A stretch of DNA of 7,608 nt from Actinomycetota bacterium (GCA_005800465.1 SYFI01000109.1:1-7608); one strand, 5' to 3'; numbered from the stretch's first letter, positions 1 to 5,620 are shown. The notes: generated by a model not told the origin, from the letters alone. Numbers and translations: made by a program.

Positions 1-357
1 GCCGATCTTGCGGTGCCCATGACCGCTGAGGGGAGTCACCTGCGCATCGCCGCGGAGCGTGTGACCGGCCTCGAGACATGGTGCGACGAGGTCAACGACA
101 CGCTGGGGCCACTCGACAGCTTTGTGCTGCCGGGCGGCACGGCCGCGGCTGCGCACCTGCATGTGGCACGAACGGTGTGCCGCCGCGCTGAGCGCGCCGT
201 GGTGATGCTTGCCGACCACGAGGAGATCGGCGTCAACGTCATCGCCTACGTCAACCGGCTCTCGGACCTCTTCTTCATCCTCGCCCGTGGTTCGAACCAC
301 GCGGTGGGGCGCCCGGACGTACTGTGGGTGCCGGGCGGCGGGGCTTCCACGGCCTAG
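1..357 (+). CDS. pduO: PduO-type cob(I)alamin adenosyltransferase, 3' part (5' end outside window)
   Basis: The frame is open from base 1 and encodes the last 118 residues of an ATP:cob(I)alamin adenosyltransferase of the PduO/MMAB type. This cytosolic enzyme transfers the adenosyl group of ATP to cob(I)alamin to make coenzyme B12. Visible family marks are the ADLAVP stretch at the edge, SFVLPGGT, the signature HVARTVCRRAER (its Arg and Glu residues bind ATP in the family), and NRLSDLFFILAR, which follows it in the family and contributes to the cobalamin/ATP pocket. The C-terminal DVLWVPGG is also typical. A GTG at 13 and an ATG at 19 are in frame, but homology begins before them, so neither is the real start. 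The gene converges on lgt, and its TAG (355-357) overlaps the lgt stop. Nothing in the window shows which B12-dependent enzyme it serves. Confidence 0.9.
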   Translation, partial: ADLAVPMTAEGSHLRIAAERVTGLETWCDEVNDTLGPLDSFVLPGGTAAAAHLHVARTVCRRAERAVVMLADHEEIGVNVIAYVNRLSDLFFILARGSNHAVGRPDVLWVPGGGASTA

Positions 358-1118
358 GCCGGCGCGGGTGGTGGGCGCGTCTCGGCCGATCCGCCTCGGA
401 TTCCGCGCCACACGAGCGGGATGCCGATAAGAATGAGCACCACTGAGATCACTTGCGCAGTGGTCATTCCGGCGAAGGTCACAGGGGTGGCACGCACGAA
501 CTCCACCAGTAGCCTTTCGACACCGGCGAGCACGAGGTAGAGCCCGAACAGCGACCATCCGGCCGTAAGGCGCCCACGAAAGCGCCACAGCACCCAGAAG
601 ACCACCAGCATGGCGATGCTCTCGTAGACGGGGGTGGGGTGAACGATTTCGGTGGTGGGGACCATGCCGTCGGGGTACGACATTCCCCACGGCAGGCTCG
701 TGGCACTGCCGTAGTCACCGTCCCCGGCCAGCTGGCACCCGATGCGTCCGATCACATACGCCAGGGCCAGCGGGGCCGCCACTGCATTGGCCATGACGCC
801 CAGAGGAATGCGCTTCCAGGTGGCAATAAAGATAACGCCGATCACGCCACCGGCGACGCCGCCGTACCAGACTAGGCCTGAGCCGGAGAAGAGTCCCTGG
901 CCCGGCTCGCCCCAGTGCTCGGCGACGTAATAGAGACGTGCGCCGATGAATCCACCGATGCCTCCCGCGAACACGATCTCAAGCGAACTCGACGGGTCGT
1001 ATCCACGCTGGCGAAGATCAATTGCGAGGAACACCCCGGAAACGATGATGGCGAGCGCGGCCATCAGTCCAAATGAATACAAGGTGAAAGGCCCGATCGA
1101 CCCGAAGCTTGGAAGCAC
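354..1118 (-). CDS. lgt: Phosphatidylglycerol:prolipoprotein diacylglyceryl transferase
   Basis: A 254-residue polytopic membrane protein matching Lgt, which transfers diacylglycerol from phosphatidylglycerol to the lipobox cysteine of prolipoproteins, the first step of lipoprotein maturation. The family core is visible: SGLVWYGG (about 80-87), a GRIGCQLAGDGDYG signature (124-137), HPTPVYES (160-167) and ERLLVEFVR (201-209), with about seven hydrophobic segments between. The signature is a variant: E. coli has GRIGNF-N-E, whereas here Cys and Asp occupy the positions after GRIG and in the acidic site. Tyr sits where E. coli has the His of its SFHGG motif. Both variants occur in known Lgt branches as far as I recall, so I expect an active enzyme. 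The start is GTG. No clear ribosome binding site precedes it, but the stop of the small upstream gene lies 3 bases away, which suggests translational coupling. The tail ends in a proline-rich stretch. Confidence 0.93.
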   Translation of the reverse strand: MLPSFGSIGPFTLYSFGLMAALAIIVSGVFLAIDLRQRGYDPSSSLEIVFAGGIGGFIGARLYYVAEHWGEPGQGLFSGSGLVWYGGVAGGVIGVIFIATWKRIPLGVMANAVAAPLALAYVIGRIGCQLAGDGDYGSATSLPWGMSYPDGMVPTTEIVHPTPVYESIAMLVVFWVLWRFRGRLTAGWSLFGLYLVLAGVERLLVEFVRATPVTFAGMTTAQVISVVLILIGIPLVWRGIRGGSAETRPPPAPA

Positions 1119-1121
1119 TGG

Positions 1122-1313
1122 TTAGGCGTTCATTGCTCGGGGCACCGCCGTCACCGGTGCTGCTGTCTCTGCGGAGCGCGTCGTGCTCACTGTCGGATCA
1201 CCGGCCGTACGCGTCCGATCGGCCCTGGTGCGACGAACGACCGTGCGGATGACCAAGCCTGTTCCTGAGATGCCGGTCATGAGAGCAGGAATATTCTGGC
1301 AGACGATGCACAT
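1122..1313 (-). CDS. Small CxxC membrane-associated protein, unknown function, coupled to lgt
   Basis: A 63-residue ORF that I do not recognise as a named family. It starts with ATG behind a strong Shine-Dalgarno sequence (GAGGTG, 4 bases before the start). It ends 3 bases before the GTG of lgt, in the same direction, so the two are probably co-transcribed and translationally coupled. The N-terminus is MCIVC, a CxxC at residues 2-5. A hydrophobic, Gly-rich stretch follows (about 7-23), then a very basic segment (VVRRTRADRTRTAG), and the tail is rich in Thr, Ala and Pro. This looks like one short membrane-inserting helix with a positively charged flank. The Cys pair could bind metal or form a disulfide. 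No lipobox precedes the Cys, so it is not an obvious lipoprotein. The ribosome binding site and spacing support it being real. The composition alone would not. Confidence 0.6.
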   Translation of the reverse strand: MCIVCQNIPALMTGISGTGLVIRTVVRRTRADRTRTAGDPTVSTTRSAETAAPVTAVPRAMNA

Positions 1314-1317
1314 TCAA

Positions 1318-1323
1318 CACCTC
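1318..1323 (-). promoter_or_regulatory. Ribosome binding site of the small CxxC gene
   Basis: On the minus strand this reads GAGGTG, a six-base match to the anti-Shine-Dalgarno complement AGGAGGTG, followed by TTGA and then ATG. It is one of the best ribosome binding sites in the window and is the main argument that the 63-codon ORF is translated. Confidence 0.65.
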
Positions 1324-1342
1324 TTCTTAGATGCACCAAGCG

Positions 1343-1362
1343 TACCGGTCTGCAGACCGGTA
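1343..1362. repeat. Perfect 20-base palindrome, candidate operator upstream of the small gene and lgt
   Basis: TACCGGTCTGCAGACCGGTA is its own reverse complement over all 20 bases. It lies in the 124-base gap between the end of the NlpC/P60 gene (1438) and the start of the small CxxC gene (1313), 30-49 bases upstream of that ATG. As RNA it could fold as an 8-bp stem with a TGCA loop, but no T-run follows on either strand, so it does not look like an intrinsic terminator. A dimeric repressor operator for the small-gene/lgt unit is the simplest reading. On the minus strand an AT-richer stretch (TTATCGGATA, about 1362-1371) abuts it and could hold a -10 element, but I cannot identify a convincing -35. 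The rest of the gap shows no gene. Confidence 0.5.
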
Positions 1363-1437
1363 TCCGATAAGGCTGGTTACGTGGTCCCGGGCGGTGCGTC
1401 GTGGCATCGCGTGGTCAAGCACTTCCTCACCGATATC

Positions 1438-2514
1438 TTAGGGGCGGACGACGCCGACGATGTCGCTACGGCTCGACACGGGCGCCACGCGAACCACGTC
1501 GCCCGTGCGCGGGGCATGAACCATCATGCCGTCACCGATATAGATGCCCATGTGGCCGAGCCCATTCAGCATCACCAGATCGCCGGGCTGATACTGCCCG
1601 GGGGGGACCTGCGGGAATGCGGACCAAATCGCATACGTGTAATGCGGAACGCTTTTGCCGATCTGGGCGTATGCGTAACTGGCAAGCCCGGAGCAGTCGA
1701 AGCCGGACGGCGAGGCGCCCCCCCATACATACGGGACGCCCTGATACTGCATGGCGATACGCGCGGCTTCTGCGTTGCCGGCGCCATCGGGCAGCGGCCC
1801 GTCAAAAGGTTTGTACCCAGTTGATGCAGCGGCGAGTGCAGCGCTGCGCTGGCGCGCCGCCTCTTCGGCGATCGCGGCACGCAGGTCGGCCCGTGCGTTC
1901 TGAAGCACGCTCTTTCGTTGGGCTAGGATGGCCTCAATGCGTGACTTCGCCGCAGCAGCGTTGGTCACCTCAACCTTGGCGGACTCGCGATCTTTCATGA
2001 GTTGTACGCCGATGCGGACGGTGCGGTCGCGGAAGGTGCGCATGTTGCCCACCACATGGGCGTCCTCGGTGCCGGCACGCTGAATGGCGTCCACCTGGCC
2101 TATGGCATCGGTGAGGCTGCCGCTTGAGACGAGGACCTCGACGAGTGACGGGTCGGGATGACGGTAGAGCGCATCCATGCGCTCGCTGAGGATGCGCTGC
2201 GAGATGTGCAGGTCGGCGATCGCCTTCTTGAGCACACCCTCATTCTTTGTGATGTCGGCCCGAATGTTGCCGAGCTTCCACACGGCGCCGTTGTACTTCT
2301 CGGCCGCGACCCCGACCTGATGGCCAAATGCATCGAGCTTCGCCTGCAGGCGCTTGACGGCGGCCTTCTTCTCGCGCACCGTGTACGGGGCGCCCGACGT
2401 GATGGCGGGTACGCCAATGCCCGCCATGAGTGCGGAACCGGCGAGGATTGAGGCGAGCACGCGACGCGCTCGTGGTATCAGATTGGCCTGCTGCACGAAA
2501 TACGACCCTTTCAC
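1438..2514 (-). CDS. Secreted NlpC/P60 peptidoglycan endopeptidase with N-terminal coiled coil (RipA/PcsB-like layout)
   Basis: Cell-wall hydrolase of 358 residues from a GTG at 2514. Residues 1-40 form a signal peptide: a basic IPRARR, then a hydrophobic segment to about residue 38. Two long helical, charged, Ala-rich regions (about 43-118 and 145-228) predict coiled coil. Between them, YRHPDPSLVEVLVSSGSLTD resembles the hinge segment of PcsB/EnvC/RipA-type proteins, where such coiled coils hold the enzyme inactive or receive FtsEX signals. The C-terminal NlpC/P60 domain (about 245-358) has Cys274 in GFDCSG, His321 in LGHMGIYIG and a third polar residue, His333, in MVHAP. The triad is therefore intact, and the family cuts D-Glu-to-diamino-acid stem-peptide bonds. 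A second GTG at 2496 would remove six residues. The frame stays open upstream to 2805, but that part runs antisense into the M23 gene and is not protein-like. Ribosome binding sites before both GTGs are weak. Confidence 0.9.
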   Translation of the reverse strand: MKGSYFVQQANLIPRARRVLASILAGSALMAGIGVPAITSGAPYTVREKKAAVKRLQAKLDAFGHQVGVAAEKYNGAVWKLGNIRADITKNEGVLKKAIADLHISQRILSERMDALYRHPDPSLVEVLVSSGSLTDAIGQVDAIQRAGTEDAHVVGNMRTFRDRTVRIGVQLMKDRESAKVEVTNAAAAKSRIEAILAQRKSVLQNARADLRAAIAEEAARQRSAALAAASTGYKPFDGPLPDGAGNAEAARIAMQYQGVPYVWGGASPSGFDCSGLASYAYAQIGKSVPHYTYAIWSAFPQVPPGQYQPGDLVMLNGLGHMGIYIGDGMMVHAPRTGDVVRVAPVSSRSDIVGVVRP

Positions 2515-2570
2515 GAAATGGCACCCTGTAGGGAAATCCCGGTTGCACGTGACACATGCGGCGTTTCGTG
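2494..2570. repeat. Heptamer CACGAAA, two direct copies and one inverted copy at the divergent starts
   Basis: On the plus strand CACGAAAT occurs at 2494-2501 and again at 2512-2519, 18 bases apart. The inverted form TTTCGTG occurs at 2564-2570. The two direct copies include the two candidate GTG starts of the NlpC/P60 gene (GTG is part of the minus-strand form ATTTCGTG). The unit is short and may be chance. If functional, it could be a shared regulator site for both hydrolase genes. Confidence 0.25.
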
Positions 2571-2588
2571 TTGATCCTGTCCGGGGCG
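2515..2588. promoter_or_regulatory. Short divergent promoter region between two peptidoglycan hydrolase genes
   Basis: The two hydrolase genes point away from each other, so promoters for both must lie in or near these 74 bases, or inside the opposite gene. Visible elements are two overlapping small inverted repeats (CCCTGTAGGG and GGGAAATCCC, together 2524-2540) and a CACGTG palindrome (2546-2551). I cannot name a sigma-factor box with confidence: TTGCAC at 2543-2548 is a possible -35 for the plus-strand gene, but the -10 at the right distance is poor. The gap is too small for a large riboswitch such as the c-di-AMP (ydaO) element known upstream of some actinobacterial wall hydrolases. Confidence 0.4.
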
Positions 2589-4001
2589 ATGACCACAATC
2601 CAGAACGTGAGGCGACGCGTGCCATGTTCATTTCGCGGGATCGCCGCCGGGGCCTGCGTTTGCGCCCTGGCGGCCGGATCCGCCTTTGGCGCGGGCACTT
2701 CCGACCCGATCGCCCGTGGTATCGGTGCCATCGTGCCCGGCCGCAACCTCGCCATGGCCGCCGCTGGGCCGCATCATCCCACGCGATCGGCCACTGCAAC
2801 CCCATCTGGTCCCGTTGCAGCAGGCGGCACCGTGTCGGTGAATGTGGGGGCAGGGCCGGGCGGATCGGGCGCGCTCGCCGAGGCCGAGGCCGACGCCTCG
2901 GGCGTACGGCTGTTTGGCGGCCGGGTGGTGGTGAATGCGCTGCATGTGGGTATCCGGTCCGATGCCGGTGCCCAGGGCACCGAAGCGGGCGTGGTGGCCT
3001 GGTCTGCCGACATCACCGTCGATGGTCAGGACATCGCCGAGCAGCCGGGGACACCCGTTGACATTGCGGGCATCGGCACACTGACGTTGATGGAGCAGTT
3101 GGTGGATGGCGGAACGGTGACCGCCAACGCCCTGCGCGTGCAGATCACCGATCCTGCGTCGGGCCTCGCAGTGGGCACCGACGTGGTGCTCGGGCACGTC
3201 AAGGGGACCACCGGGGATCCTATTCCCGACTCGCCATCTCCTGACCCCGGGAGTGCACCGAGTGCCCCGGGAGCCGCCGGGCCCGCAGATGGTGCCGATG
3301 GGTCGCGTTCGGCAGGGGGTCGCGCGCTCCCTATTGCCCCGGCTCCGACGATGACCCCGGTACCCGGTGCGACGTCGCCGCTCACTCCGTCGTCGGGTCT
3401 CGGGTTGCCGCGCCAAGTCGCTCCGGGTGTGACGGTGGTACCCACATCGGCGGGCTACGTCTTCCCGGTCGCGGGTGGCACGTCCAACGACTTCTCAGAC
3501 GACTACGGAAACCCCCGTGCCGACACCGGGTGGCACCAGGGCAACGACATCTTTGGGCCGGCGGGTACCCCGCTGGTGGCCGTGGCCGATGGCACGCTGT
3601 CGAAGGTGGGGGTCAACCGCCTGGGTGGTAACCGCCTGTGGCTCACCGACGACCGTGGCACGGCCTACTACTACGCGCATCTCTCAGCGTTCTCGCTCGC
3701 TGCCACCGAAGGTGCCCGGGTGCGGGCTGGTGAGGTCATCGGGTTTATGGGCAACACGGGCAATGCCATCAGCACCCCGCCACACCTGCACTTTGAGATG
3801 CACCCGGGGAATGGCGACAGCGTGAATCCGTACCCGTACTTGATGGCGTGGCTGCGTAACGCACCGGTGGCCCGAGCGTTTACCGCTGCCACCGTGTCGG
3901 TGGGCCATGTGCCCGCCGCCGGTACCACGCTTCTGGGTGCAGTTCCCATCGCCGAGGCCGTCGCCGGCCCCGGCGATGGCACCGCGGTGGCCGTCCGCTA
4001 A
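2589..4001 (+). CDS. Secreted M23 (LytM/lysostaphin-type) peptidoglycan endopeptidase with choice-of-anchor-P-like domain
   Basis: From the ATG at 2589 the product has 470 residues. It opens with a signal peptide (QNVRRR, then a hydrophobic Ala/Gly/Cys segment to about residue 35). Residues 93-205 form a beta-rich domain with GALAEAEADASGVRLFGG and later TLTLMEQLVDGGTVTANALR, resembling the choice-of-anchor P domain of actinobacterial secreted proteins (moderate confidence). A Pro/Ser/Gly-rich linker spans about 206-289. The M23 metallopeptidase domain (about 290-420) has an intact zinc site: His316 and Asp320 in HQGND, His364 in YYYAHLS, and His399 and His401 in PPHLHFE. An active zinc enzyme cutting peptide cross-bridges is expected. 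About 50 residues follow the domain. The frame opens at ATG 2556, but that adds a hydrophobic stretch before the basic n-region. GTG 2619, with GAGG six bases upstream, is a third option. The TAA overlaps the stop of the convergent DUF6159 gene. Confidence 0.9.
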   Translation: MTTIQNVRRRVPCSFRGIAAGACVCALAAGSAFGAGTSDPIARGIGAIVPGRNLAMAAAGPHHPTRSATATPSGPVAAGGTVSVNVGAGPGGSGALAEAEADASGVRLFGGRVVVNALHVGIRSDAGAQGTEAGVVAWSADITVDGQDIAEQPGTPVDIAGIGTLTLMEQLVDGGTVTANALRVQITDPASGLAVGTDVVLGHVKGTTGDPIPDSPSPDPGSAPSAPGAAGPADGADGSRSAGGRALPIAPAPTMTPVPGATSPLTPSSGLGLPRQVAPGVTVVPTSAGYVFPVAGGTSNDFSDDYGNPRADTGWHQGNDIFGPAGTPLVAVADGTLSKVGVNRLGGNRLWLTDDRGTAYYYAHLSAFSLAATEGARVRAGEVIGFMGNTGNAISTPPHLHFEMHPGNGDSVNPYPYLMAWLRNAPVARAFTAATVSVGHVPAAGTTLLGAVPIAEAVAGPGDGTAVAVR

Positions 4002-4771
4002 ACGGCGCGTGCCCCACGCTTGGGGAGCACCACGGCCTGCAGCATGTCGGCGTTGAAGGCACCCACGCCCTCACCGTCCACCGCGTAGTGGTACATGGCC
4101 TCCGACAGGATCTGGTTGAGCGTGCTGGCGAGCACCGATCCGATGATGACGAGCAGCCCGCCGACGACAGCCAGGGCGATGCCTCCGGCAACAGACGTGC
4201 CTCCTGCCATGGCAATACCGAGAAGCACGAGCACAATGCCGGGGAGCACAATCAGCACGCCGACGATGCCACCGGTGACGGCCTGACCGGTGACCTGCTG
4301 GCCCCAGCGCTGCTTGAACAGCGACGATGAGCGCTTGAGGGCATTGATGGGGCCGGCTCCCTCAAAGGTGATGACGGGCACCGCGAGGAATGACACGAGC
4401 GCCCAGGCGACACCGGCGAGCGCGCCGACGATGGCACCACCCGCGCCATCGAAGCGGGCCTCGATCGCACGGATGATGATGGCGACCGTGGTCACCACAA
4501 GTGCCCACTTGGCGATCTGCGGGATGCGCTCACGCGAGACGTGAAGGCCGTCTCGCAGAGGGCACGATTCACCGCGCAGCGCCCGATCGGTTGCCGCGCA
4601 GAGGCCCACCCCGAAGAACACCCCGGTGAACGCTGCCAGATAGGCGCTGACGGCGAACAGCACGATTGCGGCCCACAGGACGTTGGCGACCACCAGCAGA
4701 AGGATTCCGGGGAGCACGGGGGTGATCGTGATGGCAAGAGCAACGGCCATTCCCGCGATGGGAAAGGTCAT
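3998..4771 (-). CDS. DUF6159 family integral membrane protein (N-terminus disrupted, see upstream feature)
   Basis: From the first standard in-frame start (ATG 4771) this gives 257 residues with about six hydrophobic segments, of unknown function. Family-like features are LRDGLHVSRERIPQIAKWAL (about 73-92), IIRAIEARF (99-107), VITFEGAGPINALKRSSSLF (133-152) followed by RWGQQVTG, and the C-terminal NQILSEAMYHYA with a final VVLPK (247-251). This fits DUF6159, found in actinobacteria. The first helix begins right at the ATG, yet the family normally carries about 25 more residues before it. Those residues are encoded upstream in the same frame, behind an in-frame TAA. The gene therefore either starts late, has a nonsense change, or is read through. 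It lies last in the SUF-side operon, 19 bases after the A-type carrier if the ATG at 4852 is counted as its start. A link to iron-sulfur metabolism is not established. Confidence 0.75.
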   Translation of the reverse strand: MTFPIAGMAVALAITITPVLPGILLLVVANVLWAAIVLFAVSAYLAAFTGVFFGVGLCAATDRALRGESCPLRDGLHVSRERIPQIAKWALVVTTVAIIIRAIEARFDGAGGAIVGALAGVAWALVSFLAVPVITFEGAGPINALKRSSSLFKQRWGQQVTGQAVTGGIVGVLIVLPGIVLVLLGIAMAGGTSVAGGIALAVVGGLLVIIGSVLASTLNQILSEAMYHYAVDGEGVGAFNADMLQAVVLPKRGARAV

Positions 4772-4852
4772 AAGGCTCTTGTGATCGCGCAGTGTGCGCC
4801 AGCTGATCTTCGCGAGTGCGATTCCGGTGCGGAATCGTTAGTGCTTGGGCAT
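4772..4852 (-). other. 5' extension of the DUF6159 gene with in-frame TAA at codon 5
   Basis: An AAGGA ribosome binding site (4864-4868) stands 11 bases before an ATG at 4852-4850, the expected position for the next operon gene. It reads M-P-K-H and then TAA (4840-4838). The same frame continues without another stop as RFRTGIALAKISWRTLRDHK and SL, joining directly to the MTFPIAG of the downstream ORF. This stretch resembles the usual N-terminus of DUF6159 proteins, which run like RxxxGWxLxKxSWxVLRxDK. No ATG, GTG or TTG lies between the TAA and 4771. One base change (for example TAA from CAA) would join the whole as a 284-residue protein. Possible explanations are a sequencing or assembly error, a true nonsense mutation, stop readthrough, or a non-standard start such as ATC or CTG. 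Confidence 0.65.
4819..4837 (-). repeat. Perfect 8-bp inverted repeat with 3-base loop directly after the TAA
   Basis: Minus-strand CGATTCCG, loop CAC, then CGGAATCG form an 8-bp perfect stem beginning on the base after the in-frame TAA (4840-4838). No T-run follows, so it is not an intrinsic terminator. It also encodes RFRTGI of the DUF6159 N-terminus, so it may simply be coding sequence that happens to fold. If functional, it could affect termination or initiation at the TAA. Confidence 0.45.
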
Positions 4853-4871
4853 TGAGGCGCGCGTCCTTTGG

Positions 4872-5312
4872 TCAGACGCCGAAGCTGTCCCCGCACGAGC
4901 AGGTACTGGTGGCGTTGGGATTTTTGATCACGAAACCGCGCCGCATGAGCGTGATGGTGTAGTCAACCACGGATCCACTTACGTAAATCGCGCTTTTAAG
5001 ATCCAGGAGCACCCGGATACCGTTGCTCTCGATCTGCCGCTCGTCGGGCGCGGGCACCGCACCGCGTGGAATCAGATCGATGGAGTATTCGAGGCCGGAG
5101 CAGCCGCCAGCGTGGATACGCAGTCGCACGCCATGGTCCATCCCCTCGCGGTCAGCCGACTCGCGCACGTATCCGGCGGCCGCATCGGTAACCGCGAGGC
5201 CAGCCCCCGCACCTGTGGCCTGCTGCTCGCGGGCCGCTCGCGCGCGCTCGCGTGCGGCGGCCTTCTTCTGGTCGAGCGTGAGCGCTTGGGCAGGGGCGGC
5301 CTGATCAGCCAT
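4872..5312 (-). CDS. A-type iron-sulfur carrier/insertion protein (HesB/IscA/ErpA/SufA family) with N-terminal extension
   Basis: A 146-residue protein whose residues about 39-146 match the A-type carrier fold. These cytosolic proteins receive Fe-S clusters from the scaffold and pass them to target enzymes. All three ligand cysteines are present: Cys71 in GGCSGLEY, and Cys138 and Cys140 in TCSCGDSF. LRIHAGG and SGSVVDYTI are family-like. Residues 1-38 are an unusual Ala-, Arg- and Gln-rich, probably helical tail (KKAAARERARAAREQ) that typical A-type proteins of about 105-120 residues lack. The start ATG overlaps the end of sufT by 8 bases, with GGTGA upstream as a ribosome binding site, so translation is likely coupled. 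I leave the symbol open because erpA, sufA and iscA cannot be told apart from sequence alone. The position in the SUF operon suggests a SufA-like role. Confidence 0.88.
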   Translation of the reverse strand: MADQAAPAQALTLDQKKAAARERARAAREQQATGAGAGLAVTDAAAGYVRESADREGMDHGVRLRIHAGGCSGLEYSIDLIPRGAVPAPDERQIESNGIRVLLDLKSAIYVSGSVVDYTITLMRRGFVIKNPNATSTCSCGDSFGV

Positions 5313-5619
5313 AGCCCATCACCTTCATCAGCAGCTTGCCGTCGTCAGTCATCTTATCGGGGCCCCACGGCGGATCCCAGACCCAGTTGACGTCAACCGC
5401 CGTCACACCATCGAGTGGCTCTACAAACTTGCGCACGTCGGCGATGATCTGCTCGGTGAGTGGGCACCCCATGGATGTGAGGGTCATGTCGATGTCCACC
5501 TTGCCGGTGGCCTCATCCACAGTCACGTTGTAGAGCAGGCCCAGATCGACCACGTTGATACCGATCTCTGGGTCGTCCACCTGCTTCATCGCTTCCCGGA
5601 CGTCGTCCTGGTTCACCAT
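5305..5619 (-). CDS. sufT: SufT, DUF59/MIP18-family iron-sulfur maturation factor
   Basis: A 104-residue cytosolic protein of the MIP18 (DUF59, PaaD-like) family, which helps mature Fe-S proteins. Its biochemical role is less defined than that of SufS or SufU. Visible marks are DPEIGINVVDLGLLYNV (17-33), TLTSMGCPLTEQI (about 46-58) with the conserved Cys of the family, and WVWDPPWGPDKMTDDGK near the end. I chose the ATG at 5619 because a strong GGAGG ribosome binding site (5625-5629) stands 5 bases before it and family homology begins there. The frame is open further upstream only as a shadow of sufU. The gene sits 1 base after the sufU stop (TGA-G-ATG) and overlaps the A-type carrier gene, so it belongs to the same operon. 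Confidence 0.93.
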   Translation of the reverse strand: MVNQDDVREAMKQVDDPEIGINVVDLGLLYNVTVDEATGKVDIDMTLTSMGCPLTEQIIADVRKFVEPLDGVTAVDVNWVWDPPWGPDKMTDDGKLLMKVMGYG

Positions 5620-5620
5620 C

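Noticed and set aside
350..361. 12-base palindrome CGGCCTAGGCCG over the pduO and lgt stop codons as a bidirectional terminator
   Set aside because: It is too short, has almost no loop and no T-run, and a palindrome of this length is expected by chance in the window.
1343..1362. The 20-base palindrome as an intrinsic terminator of the NlpC/P60 gene
   Set aside because: No T-run follows on the minus strand and the loop is only TGCA, so an operator is the better reading.
1376..1429. 17-codon minus-strand mini-ORF with two Cys (MRKCLTTRCHDAPPGTT) in the gap before the small gene, considered as a leader peptide
   Set aside because: It starts with GTG and has no clear ribosome binding site, regulatory codon run or attenuator hairpin. 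Such short frames are expected by chance.
1183..1824. 213-residue plus-strand open frame across the small gene, the gap and the NlpC/P60 end
   Set aside because: It is a composite antisense frame with no recognisable domain and no ribosome binding site, opposite better supported genes.
2515..2588. A c-di-AMP (ydaO) riboswitch, known before some actinobacterial wall hydrolases
   Set aside because: The gap is far too short, and I see none of the long conserved pseudo-symmetric structure.
2515..2805. 97-codon upstream extension of the NlpC/P60 frame
   Set aside because: The residues are Arg/Pro-rich without a signal peptide and run antisense to the M23 gene. The true signal peptide begins at the GTGs at 2514 or 2496.
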